Source: Yarrowia lipolytica (Eukaryota; Ascomycota; Dipodascomycetes; Dipodascales). From it: 64,000 nucleotides of DNA. Positions within the stretch are counted from its first letter, which is position 1; each line of letters starts with the position of its first letter. The stretch lies in assembly GCF_001761485.1 (NCBI RefSeq), contig NC_090772.1, positions 992,001-1,056,000 on the forward strand. Direction: 5' to 3'. Of this stretch, positions 20,140-29,476 are shown one piece after another. The notes under the pieces are model-generated. The model ran no database searches, was not told the origin of the DNA, and saw only the letters and a program-made list of their open reading frames with translations. The position numbers and the translations under genes were made by a program.

Positions 20140-21165
20140 ATGGTATCCACACGTTCTTCCATGCGCCGACAGTCCGCCCGTCTGGAGCGAAAGCGAGAGC
20201 TCTCCAGCGAGCAGCCCGCCCCCAAGAAGCAGAAGGTTACTAACGTCATTGAGGACTCCAACATTGAGTCCAACATTGAGGACACGACCCGAGATCTTGA
20301 ACAGGTCGCCAACGCTTCTAACAACACATTCCCGGACTCGGACGACTCCGAATCCGACTACGACGACCTGCCATCGTTCAATTACGTGCCCAAGTACGTG
20401 GACATGGACATGGGCGACCAGCTGCTGGACCTGGATGTTCTCACAGACGACCTTTCTGTGCTGGACGAGCAGTTTGAGGAGACAGACAACACAGACGTCT
20501 CAGATGAGGAGGTGAAGCAGCTGCCTGCTGTCGAGACCACTCCCATCGACACCACCGAGGTCGTTACTGCCCCTGCTTCTGAGGCCGTCTGCACCGGCGG
20601 CACTGAGCCCAAGGAGCTTAACATGACCACAGACTTTATGGACATTTTCGCCACCGACAACACCCACGACACTGACCCCATCACCCCCACCTTTGCCGCC
20701 AACGAGTGCTGCGAGCGATGGCCCATGGTGGACAAGAACGAGCACCTCAGCTCCTTCTCCACCCTCAACGCCTTCATCCCCGTGCCTGTCGAGTCCGTCC
20801 CCGTGTCGCCCGTGCAGCCTGTGGCCCTCGTCGCTCCCCAGATGCCTCAGCACATGCAGATGCCCCAGCACATGATGCAGCCCGTTTTCCACCAGACTCC
20901 CTCGCTGGACATCAACGACATTGTCGACTCGTCGGCCTGCTCAGACTCGGACTCCGTGTCTGCATCGGACTCTGCTCTGTGGACCGAGCGATACAACTCG
21001 ATCCCCATCTGTGGGTTCCGAAACTCGCTGCAGCGAGACGACTCGTACCAGTCTTTTGTCAAGTCCAGCATGACCAAGAGCAAGAAGCGACCCGCCCACT
21101 TTGTGGTCCCCGGAATCAACAAGCGGTCATTCCTTAGCGGCCGAGCCCAGGCCATGCTTCTGTAA
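20140..21165 (+). CDS. Acidic nuclear-type protein of unknown function
   Basis: This intact 341-residue frame starts at a CACA-ATG context (20140) and shows the codon bias of a well-expressed gene (CGA for Arg, AAG for Lys, GCC/GCT for Ala). I do not recognise the family. Near the N-terminus, RKRELSSEQPAPKKQKV (about residues 18-34) fits a bipartite nuclear import signal. Residues 40-130 are strongly acidic (DSDDSESDYDDLPSF), as in transcriptional activation regions. A Met/Gln/Pro-rich stretch (MPQHMQMPQHMMQP) lies near 235-248. The C-terminal part is more structured in composition: WTERYNSIPICGFRNSLQ at about 285-302, then a basic tail (KSKKRPAHFVVPGINKRSFL) to the end. A nuclear regulatory role is a reasonable guess from composition, no more. 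There is no DNA-binding motif I can name. Confidence 0.75.
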   Translation: MVSTRSSMRRQSARLERKRELSSEQPAPKKQKVTNVIEDSNIESNIEDTTRDLEQVANASNNTFPDSDDSESDYDDLPSFNYVPKYVDMDMGDQLLDLDVLTDDLSVLDEQFEETDNTDVSDEEVKQLPAVETTPIDTTEVVTAPASEAVCTGGTEPKELNMTTDFMDIFATDNTHDTDPITPTFAANECCERWPMVDKNEHLSSFSTLNAFIPVPVESVPVSPVQPVALVAPQMPQHMQMPQHMMQPVFHQTPSLDINDIVDSSACSDSDSVSASDSALWTERYNSIPICGFRNSLQRDDSYQSFVKSSMTKSKKRPAHFVVPGINKRSFLSGRAQAMLL

Positions 21166-24100
21166 GAGGCGTCTCTGTAGGTCTTCCCGGTGTCCCTGAA
21201 CAGATTCCTGCTTGTTACAGGTTGTTTTTTGGGAGAGTAGCCCTCTGATTTTCGGATTTGCTCCCCTTGATTTGTCGATTACGCAGAGTTCCAAGTTGGA
21301 CCGCGAACAGCCGTGTCCACGCTCTTGCCTCCACTGTCCTACTACTCCACTCCTGGTCCACTCCCCACTCCCCGTCAAGCCTGATTAGCCATGTCTGTCA
21401 GCGCTGCTAACTATTTATTTGTACATAATAACAACTAACAGACTGGGTCGTTATTGCCCAGTCGCCCTGAAATAAATACTTACCCTACATGATACGAGTA
21501 GAGATGATGCGACATACCCTACAAGCATCTCGGGTCTAACATCTGAGTCGTCTCAGACGTGATAATGTACATTAAGTTTACTATCACAAGACCTTGGTGC
21601 CATGCGACTGGTGTATGCTGTTTTTTTTGCCGTCAGTCTGGAGATGGAAATTGTCGTAAGTTCTGGGAGTAGGTTTGTTAGTCACACTACCGTCTGCAGG
21701 GTGTTTTTAAGGACTGGCACGTTCAATACAGGAGATATAGCAAAATAAATGATATCAATGGAATCAGTGGGTTTGTACAAATCCATTTGTATAATTATTT
21801 CCCCTAGATGGCAGTTTTGAGACATATTCAAGGGGGTATAATATTTCGGTGCATTTTGACTGGCTGAAAAAGGGCCAACTTAGGAGTCTGCGTGCATAAA
21901 GTTTCGGAAGGGGGGTTGGAACAGTGCAATTATTGGTCGTTGTGGGACACCGAGAGCATTGATTTTTTGTATGGAGGTTGGAATGAGTGATTCGAGTACC
22001 CAGTGAAAAAGAGGCCACTATATCGCAGCTATGGTTCATTTTACCGCGTCTCAAAAAACTTGTTTTAGTGCCTTCAACTCTAACGCCGTCTGGACTTTGG
22101 ACTTCACGGCGGGGGTTAGCGGATTTCGGCAAGTAGAGCAGTAGTATACAGAAGAAGCTACGTGCAGGGGACGTACGGGGACATAAGGGACGTACATGGC
22201 TTTTCTTGGATGTGTTATTTTGGGCTGGGTTTGAAATATTACGGTTCGTGTCATGTTATTTGAAGGAGGTGAAAAAAAATAACGCGTTTGGAGGGCATTC
22301 GGGAATTATCTGGGGTTTGAGCGAGTCGGAAGGCGTGGAATCGAATCTCCTGGTGATTGCGATTCTTCCGATGTCTTTATCACTCATATCCGCGACGTAT
22401 GGCCCTACTACTAGTACTACGGTTGGCTGAAAAGTAGAGCGTCCACTAACGGTCATACTTGCAGCGATAACCGTCATATTTTTCACATTAAGGCTTACAA
22501 AAAGGAAATGCGATGCGCTCAAAGTAGCTGCCGCCTTTGTGCTTGAGCTTGTAAGCCTTGTCGTGGCTGTTTTGGAGGCTGGATAGTGATATTATCGAAA
22601 CCCACATACGACATTGAGCAACTGCACACCCCAGACATACTAGCAGACCGTATATTCATATGGATGTGACTTTGCTGGTCTTTCTGAGGGGATCGCTCAC
22701 TTTTGGGCAAATTAGTGCATTTTGACGTTGCAGTACTTTCCTGCTAAAACGGATTTCTGGACTAAATTCCAGAACCACACTAAAATCACTCAGTCGGGGA
22801 AGTTTTAGTTTCTTGCAGATTTAGAAGATGGATGATTGGGTCTTAGAGATGGGGACGGGGTCCATGTCTGCTTTCAGAAAGTCCAATTAGCTACGGTATA
22901 TACTTGTACTCGTACTTGTCTGTAACATTGAAGTATGCACACCACCAGCAGGTGCGGACATGGAGAAGTGTCTGGGCTGAAAGATGGAGTGTACATACTG
23001 TAGGACGTTGCCAATTGCCAAGGTACAGAATGTACAGTAGTCGCAGCAACGTCACATGCCGATATGTGCGCAGATAATGGTTCATCGAGAGGTTCGTTAG
23101 ATAGGGATTTAGTTGACCTGAAGGTGGGCAGTAGTATTCACGTTTGACACTGATAGGGCAAATGTGAATTGGGCAGGGAGTGCTTCTACGACACCGGAGG
23201 CTTGGTTGTAGAACTACTGTATCGCTACATTGGTTTCTGGTCACTCTTCTGGGTCTCATGTCCTTGTAAGCAGCATTTGACGGAAAGACTCCGCTAATAG
23301 GGTCCAGCAAGCATTCTCCAAGGGAGAATTGGGTATCATTCGAATCATCTGGTGATGATAAGTCTGATGGGGATGTGTATTCTGTGATATCATTAATATT
23401 GAGCGAGTTAACCGAGATGCAGCTTGGTTATCATCCTTCGACTTAGGCAATTACAATTATTTAACCAGAAGTACAGAGATTGGCGAATCGTTGCCCATTA
23501 AAAACAAATCAACTTTCTGATTCGAACGAAATTAACCGTCCCACCACCTCAGTACTCTTAACCTGTCTCACATGGTTGACTTGAAACACTCACGAGTGAC
23601 AGAAATAAGCTTCATCATTAGTAAGAAGTGCGCCAAAAAAACTCAGGCAAAAATTAGTAAGCGAATGGGACGCAAAATTTGTCAGCTGTCTTTGTAAGCT
23701 GTAGTGAACGATATTCAGGCGAAAATCAAGCAGAATTTATAAGCCGATTAGTTCGAAGAATGAGTTCGCAGCTGACTCAGCGTCTCCTAACCCTCGTTCT
23801 CCGATCAGACCATTAATATCGCTTCTTTCGGTTATCGGATCAGACGATTGCTAATTGCTCCTAAGTCTATGATGAATCGAGGTCACGTGAGGTGCGTTAT
23901 TACAAGTGAAGAAGACAGAGAATCCGAGATATTTTGTCTGTTTGCCAGTTGCCAGTTGGTTACGTGCATCTCTTACATGTCTCGTACATGTCTCTCCCCG
24001 TCGGCATCTACTCCGCCACATCTCAGACACCAGAAGCAGGATTTGGCGTTTTTACGCGCACATTTGAGACTCGACATGAGACCCGACATGCAGATCGACC

Positions 24101-24764
24101 ACTGGGTTTATTTGCATGAAATGTGTAGATCTAGAGAGAGAGGGAGGGAAGCAAAGAGAGTTTGTATGGTAGGAGGCTGGATGGCGTTTACAGCGAGATT
24201 TTGTATGACAAATGGTTGTCGAGACAACATAAATCAACTTAGCCCACTCTGGTTTAGTACATATATTTGATTTTTTCTTATCTTTGCCGTTTTTGAAACC
24301 ATTTGAACGGTGTCATCATGTTCTATTTCGAGCTCATCTCCCCACCCACCTTAACAGAACACAACAGAGTTGCGAGTTGCTGGCCAGAGAATGAGAGAGA
24401 AGCAATCAGAATGTACCTCGGGGGTTAATGACCACAATAGGTAGGTGTCCAGCATCTATATTTATCTTCCAAGACCAATGAAATTGCCATATGTATCAAG
24501 TCAAAACTACCACAACCGCTTCATCAAACACCAAGAACCGCATAAAGTCCACTATCCGCACAAACAAAAGTCTCCACGATCTCAACTGTTTACTTTTTCC
24601 CGCCAATCGAACCCATGCACACCTCATCGCCCCTGTTTTCCACCTATCTGTGCTGCCATCATGTATACAAATCTAACCCTATGACGTAACGGAAAGAGTA
24701 CAGCTAAGCGATAGAGAGTGGCGGTCAGATGCCGGGAAAATACCGGGAAAATACCGCACAGAGA

Positions 24765-24778
24765 GGGTCACGTGACCC
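24765..24778. promoter_or_regulatory. 14-bp palindrome with CACGTG core
   Basis: GGGTCACGTGACCC is a perfect palindrome about 590 bp before the small gene at 25367. A second CACGTGA follows within 20 bp. It is a strong candidate site for a bHLH factor, judged by motif only. Confidence 0.5.
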
Positions 24779-25288
24779 AAACGGAAAACACGTGACTCGT
24801 GGTTGGCAAAAAATAGTATCATGTGTAAAACTCCGACAACCCATAGCGACATTCGTGTACCTGACTGGCTTATACGCAATATGCAGGCCCGCCATCTCAC
24901 CTAGATCTGGACCGCACCCGAATCGGAAGTAACCCTAACCCGGGATCAGGTTCTGGAAGCTTAAATTATTTTTCAATTTTGGTTGGAAAAAACCTTAAAA
25001 ACTGAGGTCTAGAATTCCGTGTCACGGTAAAATATATGTCGAATTGGTAAAATATTGGCATTTGGCCAATCTGGGGAGTTTCAGGAAGTTGTGCTGTTCG
25101 TTCTTAGTCTTTCTTTGTGACATTCATCTTTGTCTTTGTGGGTAATTTCCCATATCCCTTACAAACCCAGTCTAGACCAAGCTCTGCACCCTTCCTGTAC
25201 AGTGATATCAAATGACGTAGATGGCGTCCTGAGGGCCTAGACATGTGTCGTTTTGCCGAACAATGGAAAACACAAACCGATTGTTGGG

Positions 25289-25296
25289 TATATATA
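25289..25296 (+). promoter_or_regulatory. TATA box of the 86-residue protein gene
   Basis: TATATATA lies about 75 bp before the ATG at 25367. The leader between them is rich in CACAAACA-type sequence, as in highly expressed yeast genes. Confidence 0.55.
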
Positions 25297-25366
25297 GGGG
25301 GTGATCCTCCGTTGTAGAGGTTCTTCTTTCACACACAAACAACACAAACACCACAAACACACCACA

Positions 25367-25627
25367 ATGTCTCTCAAAGCCTACTTCAAGAACGTCTTCG
25401 CTGACAACAACCGAGCTCACTACACTCCCCAGCAGCTCTCCAAGAGCCCTCGAAAGTCCGAGGACACTCTCTACGACTACACCAATCCCGCCGGTGATGT
25501 TGACAGCTTTGGACGAATGACCCAGCACAATGAAGAGTTCAACCCCAAGTTCTATGGAAACGACACTCCTCGCACCAACCGGCCATTTGCCGACGACGAC
25601 TCCAAGAAGTTCTACCCCCGATACTAG
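25367..25627 (+). CDS. Small hydrophilic protein of unknown function (86 residues)
   Basis: The protein runs from MSLKAYFKNVFADNN to DDDSKKFYPRY. It is hydrophilic, with no signal peptide or membrane segment, and rich in Asn, Asp, Lys, Tyr and Phe. Codon use is strongly biased (CTC, CGA, AAG, AAC, CCC), as in abundant proteins. It has a good TATA box and a CACA-rich leader ending ACCACAATG. The frame stays open upstream to 25301, but that extension covers the promoter and leader and should not be translated. I do not recognise the family; size and composition are reminiscent of small stress-induced proteins, but that is a guess. The gene stands alone, with more than 2 kb of spacer on both sides. 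Confidence 0.8.
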   Translation: MSLKAYFKNVFADNNRAHYTPQQLSKSPRKSEDTLYDYTNPAGDVDSFGRMTQHNEEFNPKFYGNDTPRTNRPFADDDSKKFYPRY

Positions 25628-27250
25628 ACTTGATTAACGAGTCTGGTTTTATTTATTAATAGATTGATTATGATGACGGAGAAGTATCGTAGTGAGTGAG
25701 GCGGATGCTTGTACATACGCGGTACGGTACTCGTAGAACAATGAGGCGGTGTCACTGTTGGAAGCAGTGGAGGCAGTGGAGGCAGCAGAATATCAAGACT
25801 CGATTTATGTATATACATACCAGGAAACTTACTGCGGATGGCTCTCTTTGCATGGTGCTAATTGTTTGGCGATATGTATGAACAGTGTGTACAGATGACA
25901 ACTGATATATTGAGGATGCAGAGCACTCTGTGAAGAGAAACAGCTGATAAAAATCACCTTCGTTTTCCTGTTACACAGCCTCCCATCTATCCTAGACTGT
26001 GTATCCAATGACCATGTGCGGCAGTGCTACCCCAGACCGACTAAGTTGACACTGACGGCTGACATAGGCACCTATCGCGCTAAACAATAGAACGGCTGAA
26101 AACTTCAAGTTGGTTCTTTGTGTGACTTGTGGGTCCCTCATTTTGAAGTGTCATTGAAGAATGACCCGGGGAATGGAATGAGTGGTTGCAGAGACGGCAG
26201 CAGGACGGCAGCAAAAGACACCCAGTCCACGTCAACACAACGCGGAAGCTGTAGGAATGCGCGGAAAAGCAGCACAGAAGAGTGGTGGAATGTGTCAGGG
26301 AAGATGGCTGTAGCCGCGCTCACGCCGATGTTGACCATTGAGTCCATCTACACTGTAGATAATATCATCAGAAGCAGGCAACGTATACACAACAGTGGAA
26401 AACAAAGGAAAAACAGCATTTTGAAACCTCTTTTGACATACCCCAGACGATTTTGTCGGAGGAACTGACACGACCAGATATCCAGGAGAGGCAGGTCGAG
26501 CTCAAGAGACTCACGTGGGCAGTTCATGTGACCACATCATTAATCTCTTTACCGAACCTACCCTCTCAGTGCCTACCCCTGAATTAAGCGCGATAGTCCC
26601 GACGCCCAGACAAGCCCAGGAACCAAAACATGCAGCCGCCCAAACGTCTCAAAGCGCCTGAGGCAGACAGAGAGCAAGGAGTAATGGTGGATATGGTACC
26701 TTTCGAACGAAAAATTTGTCTTCAATCCAGAAATTCCACTCAGCCGACCACACAGGTTTGCATGCGTTCTCCAGTTGTGCACGTCAACATCGTCGACCCT
26801 TCACAAGGTTCAGGAGTATGTACGGTAATTTCTTTTGACACATTTCTTTTCCAAATTGCTTTTTCTTGTCGCAACACGACGGAGATCTGGACAGGATGGA
26901 ACAGCGGAGGTTACAGGTATTGCACATACTGTACAATGTACACAGATGGGACTCAGACATGTACGAGCACAATGTATTATTCAGTACGTATTGTAGTGTA
27001 TGTGCCCTTCCTGGTAATATTGCATTATTAACCTATAGACTACGACCAACAATGACTACTGACGTCTGCTGTAATGCCATAATTTCCACGAGGCTCTCCA
27101 GTGAATTCTTTTTTGTGGAGACCAGAGGACGCTCTGCGGTCAGTTACTACCATACAGTACCTGGAGGGGTGCTCGTACCGCCCTACTCTCCAGTAATCCT
27201 CCACTCGTTGCCATGGTAATTATCATGACGTCACCGGACAGGATCATAAA

Positions 27251-27317
27251 GTGAATTTATTTTTACCGAGTAAATTCACCGAGTAAATTCAATTGGTCGT
27301 GGAAAATCGAGTAAATT
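27251..27317. repeat. Inverted repeat plus direct repeats
   Basis: GTGAATTTA (27251-27259) and TAAATTCAC (27271-27279) are perfect reverse complements with an 11-base loop. The right arm is part of a 13-bp direct repeat ACCGAGTAAATTC (two copies, 27265-27290). A third partial copy, CGAGTAAATT, lies at 27308-27317. Confidence 0.8.
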
Positions 27318-28077
27318 GTCTGAAGCTCAACAACTTGGTGCTTTTACTCGGACTTCTGCGGGCCCATCACGCTACCAGCTGTCCATCGGGTTGCGATTGA
27401 CCTGAAGTAGACTGCTAGCAAGGAAGCAAGAGCAGCTTATATTGCAGGCAGCAGCACCTTGAGACAATTATGTATACGAGAAGGGGTATTGAAGAAGCGA
27501 GATCAAAGGGGGTACAATGTACGGCGAGTATAAGTACGTGTAGGTCTCTATTGTTTTATTTTTTATTTTTTATTAGTGCCATGTTTCAAGTGAATTTAAA
27601 CATGGATGTTGAATTTTCGAAAGCTTTTTATAGGTTTTATTTGCTAGGTCAGATGAAACCACGCAAAATCGCGGAAAATGGAGGGGAACTGTTTAAATAG
27701 TTACAATAATCACTTAAACGACGCTAATGGTTGAAGGTGAAGGAGCAAATCGTTGTTACTGTTACAATCAGAATTGTCTATACCTATATAAGTCCCTTCT
27801 TCTCTCAGGATCATGCTCACTAGGCAACTGTCTGCTTTTTGGAAGTTCAGTTGCAAAGAATTCAATTTTGAAGTATCAATATAACTCCTACACACAGATT
27901 TGTGATTAAAAAGTGGACACGAAGACATATACAAGGTCAATTGACAGTATACTTGAAGTTCAGGGCTTGAGTCTCCAATTACGGCGGTTTATGGTCTCTT
28001 CGTTTGCGTCAATGACATGAAACCAACCGGCGCTCGTCATTGAGTTAGTCAATAGAGAGCTGTAATTGACACTATAC

Positions 28078-28105
28078 CGTACTCATACTCATACTCATAC
28101 TCGTA
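28078..28105. repeat. CTCATA microsatellite
   Basis: Four to five copies of a TACTCA hexamer, ending in TACTCGTAC. It is a simple-sequence tract about 200 bp before the gene at 28301. Confidence 0.8.
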
Positions 28106-28300
28106 CATCACTGTCTAGGGATATATTCATCTCATTCACACAACTCTTGAATTAAACATGCATCCAATATGCAGCCTATGCATGATACAAGTGCTGAGAT
28201 AGCAAACCAAACTAAAGTAGTCCCACTGATATATAGTGCTCTAAAGCCATGCTTCTTTCATCATCCTTCTATTGTACACCAACAAAAAAAACAAAACACA

Positions 28301-29113
28301 ATGAGCCATTACTTCACCCCTGTCGGCGGTAACATCCGTCAAGTCACCAAGGACATTGTCATACACTCGTGTCCTTTCACTCGAGGCTACCTGCTGAACT
28401 TTGGAGGCCGAATGACCTGTGTCAAGCTGCCCACTGCCGACGATGCCGTGGTCGTGTTTGCTCCTACTCCCGTCTGTGAACAGTCTGAGGCTGCTCTCAA
28501 ACTTCTAGCCGGAGACAAGCCCAACGTCAAGTATCTCGTCGCCCCTGACTTTGAGCACCACATGGCTCTCAAGGCCTGGAAGGACAAGTTCCCCAAGGCT
28601 CTAATCATTGGACCGGAGGAGCTCAAGGAAAAGAAGAAGGCCGAGGGTATTGATATTGACATTGCCTTCAAGCCCGAGGAGGGCAACAAACTTCTCTCAG
28701 GCGCGGCTCTGGAATCAGTGGGTTTCCCCAAGGAGCTCGTGGACACCTTTGATGCAGTCTATTTGCCCAGCCATGCTAACAAGGAGGTTATGCTGTACCA
28801 CAAGCCGTCCGAGACTCTGCTTGAGGCCGACGCCATCTTCAACACTCCCTCCAACGAGCAGTACAAGGGCTCTGGAGTCAACCCCAAGGGATCCTGGGGT
28901 ATCCCCAACCTCATGAACTACATGAGCTTTGACAGTTATCTTCAGCAGAAGCTGTGGAGCAAGCTGTACCCTGATCCCGCTGCTGCCAAGAAGGCCTACA
29001 ACGAGCTTTTGCGGCTACCTATCAGACGGATCATCCCTTGCCATGGAGATCTGATTGAGGGTCCTCCAGCCGAGATTGCCTCGAAGCTGGAAGATCTGGT
29101 CAAGACTTTGTAA
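28301..29113 (+). CDS. Metallo-beta-lactamase-fold-like protein (putative hydrolase)
   Basis: This 270-residue protein resembles a widespread fungal family of metallo-beta-lactamase-like proteins of unknown substrate. It opens with a beta-rich region (VIHSCPFTRGYLLNFGGRM) around 20-38. VKYLVAPDFEHHMALKAW follows at about 76-93, then YLPSHANKEVMLYHKPSETL (154-173), an internal EADAIFN (175-181) and RRIIPCHGDLIEG (242-254). The classical HxHxDH signature is missing; DFEHH, D177 and H248 occupy the places where metal ligands could be. Activity may therefore differ from true lactamases or be lost. The chosen start has the context ACACAATG; an upstream in-frame ATG at 28169 would add 44 residues that include the TATA region and a poly-A-rich leader, so it was rejected. 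No operon-like neighbour. Confidence 0.75.
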   Translation: MSHYFTPVGGNIRQVTKDIVIHSCPFTRGYLLNFGGRMTCVKLPTADDAVVVFAPTPVCEQSEAALKLLAGDKPNVKYLVAPDFEHHMALKAWKDKFPKALIIGPEELKEKKKAEGIDIDIAFKPEEGNKLLSGAALESVGFPKELVDTFDAVYLPSHANKEVMLYHKPSETLLEADAIFNTPSNEQYKGSGVNPKGSWGIPNLMNYMSFDSYLQQKLWSKLYPDPAAAKKAYNELLRLPIRRIIPCHGDLIEGPPAEIASKLEDLVKTL

Positions 29114-29476
29114 GGCATAAGAGATATGTGCAACACGCGTGTTCAATTGAACGATCGCTATAGTCGTGTCTGTGATGTTTACTAGAGGAGAGGGTACATT
29201 ATTGAAAATATATATAAAAAAATGAAAAAATGAAATATGATCAAAAATTTCAGCCTGTAGACGTGTAATTACAAGTCTCATCAATATATATAAAATCTAC
29301 TATTCAACTTATGCTCTTCAATAAATATATTACAATACAAACTACGACGGACGTCTTTTCATTCAACATCCATTTCATTCTATATATCTCTTCGCGACAA
29401 GGGCGAGCGTTAGTTTTTGAGGAGTATCTCTGGGGTTTCAAACCAGAGACACAAGAGACTACAGTCTGTGTTAGTT

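Larger units (their letters stand above)
21166..25366. other. 4.2 kb spacer, no gene seen
   Basis: Only frames under about 140 codons without similarity occur here. Visible signals are TCACGTGA at 23883-23890 and a perfect 14-bp palindrome GGGTCACGTGACCC at 24765-24778. A short duplicated CCGGGAAAATA sits near 24732-24755, and AACCCTAACCC at 24931-24941. The right end is the promoter of the small gene at 25367. Confidence 0.5.
25628..28300. other. 2.7 kb spacer, no gene seen
   Basis: Only frames under about 135 codons without similarity are present. A 9-bp inverted repeat with neighbouring direct repeats (27251-27317) and a CTCATA-type microsatellite (28078-28105) are the visible structures. 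A TATA-like GATATATAG at about 28227 belongs to the gene at 28301. Confidence 0.5.

Noticed and set aside
28169-28300. Upstream ATG of the metallo-beta-lactamase-like gene
   Set aside because: The extra 44 codons cover a TATA-like element and an A-rich leader. The ATG at 28301 has the typical ACACAATG context.
29462-29474. CTAACACAG acceptor-like sequence on the minus strand after the AGP2 stop
   Set aside because: It lies just beyond a normal stop codon, and the permease is complete without another exon.
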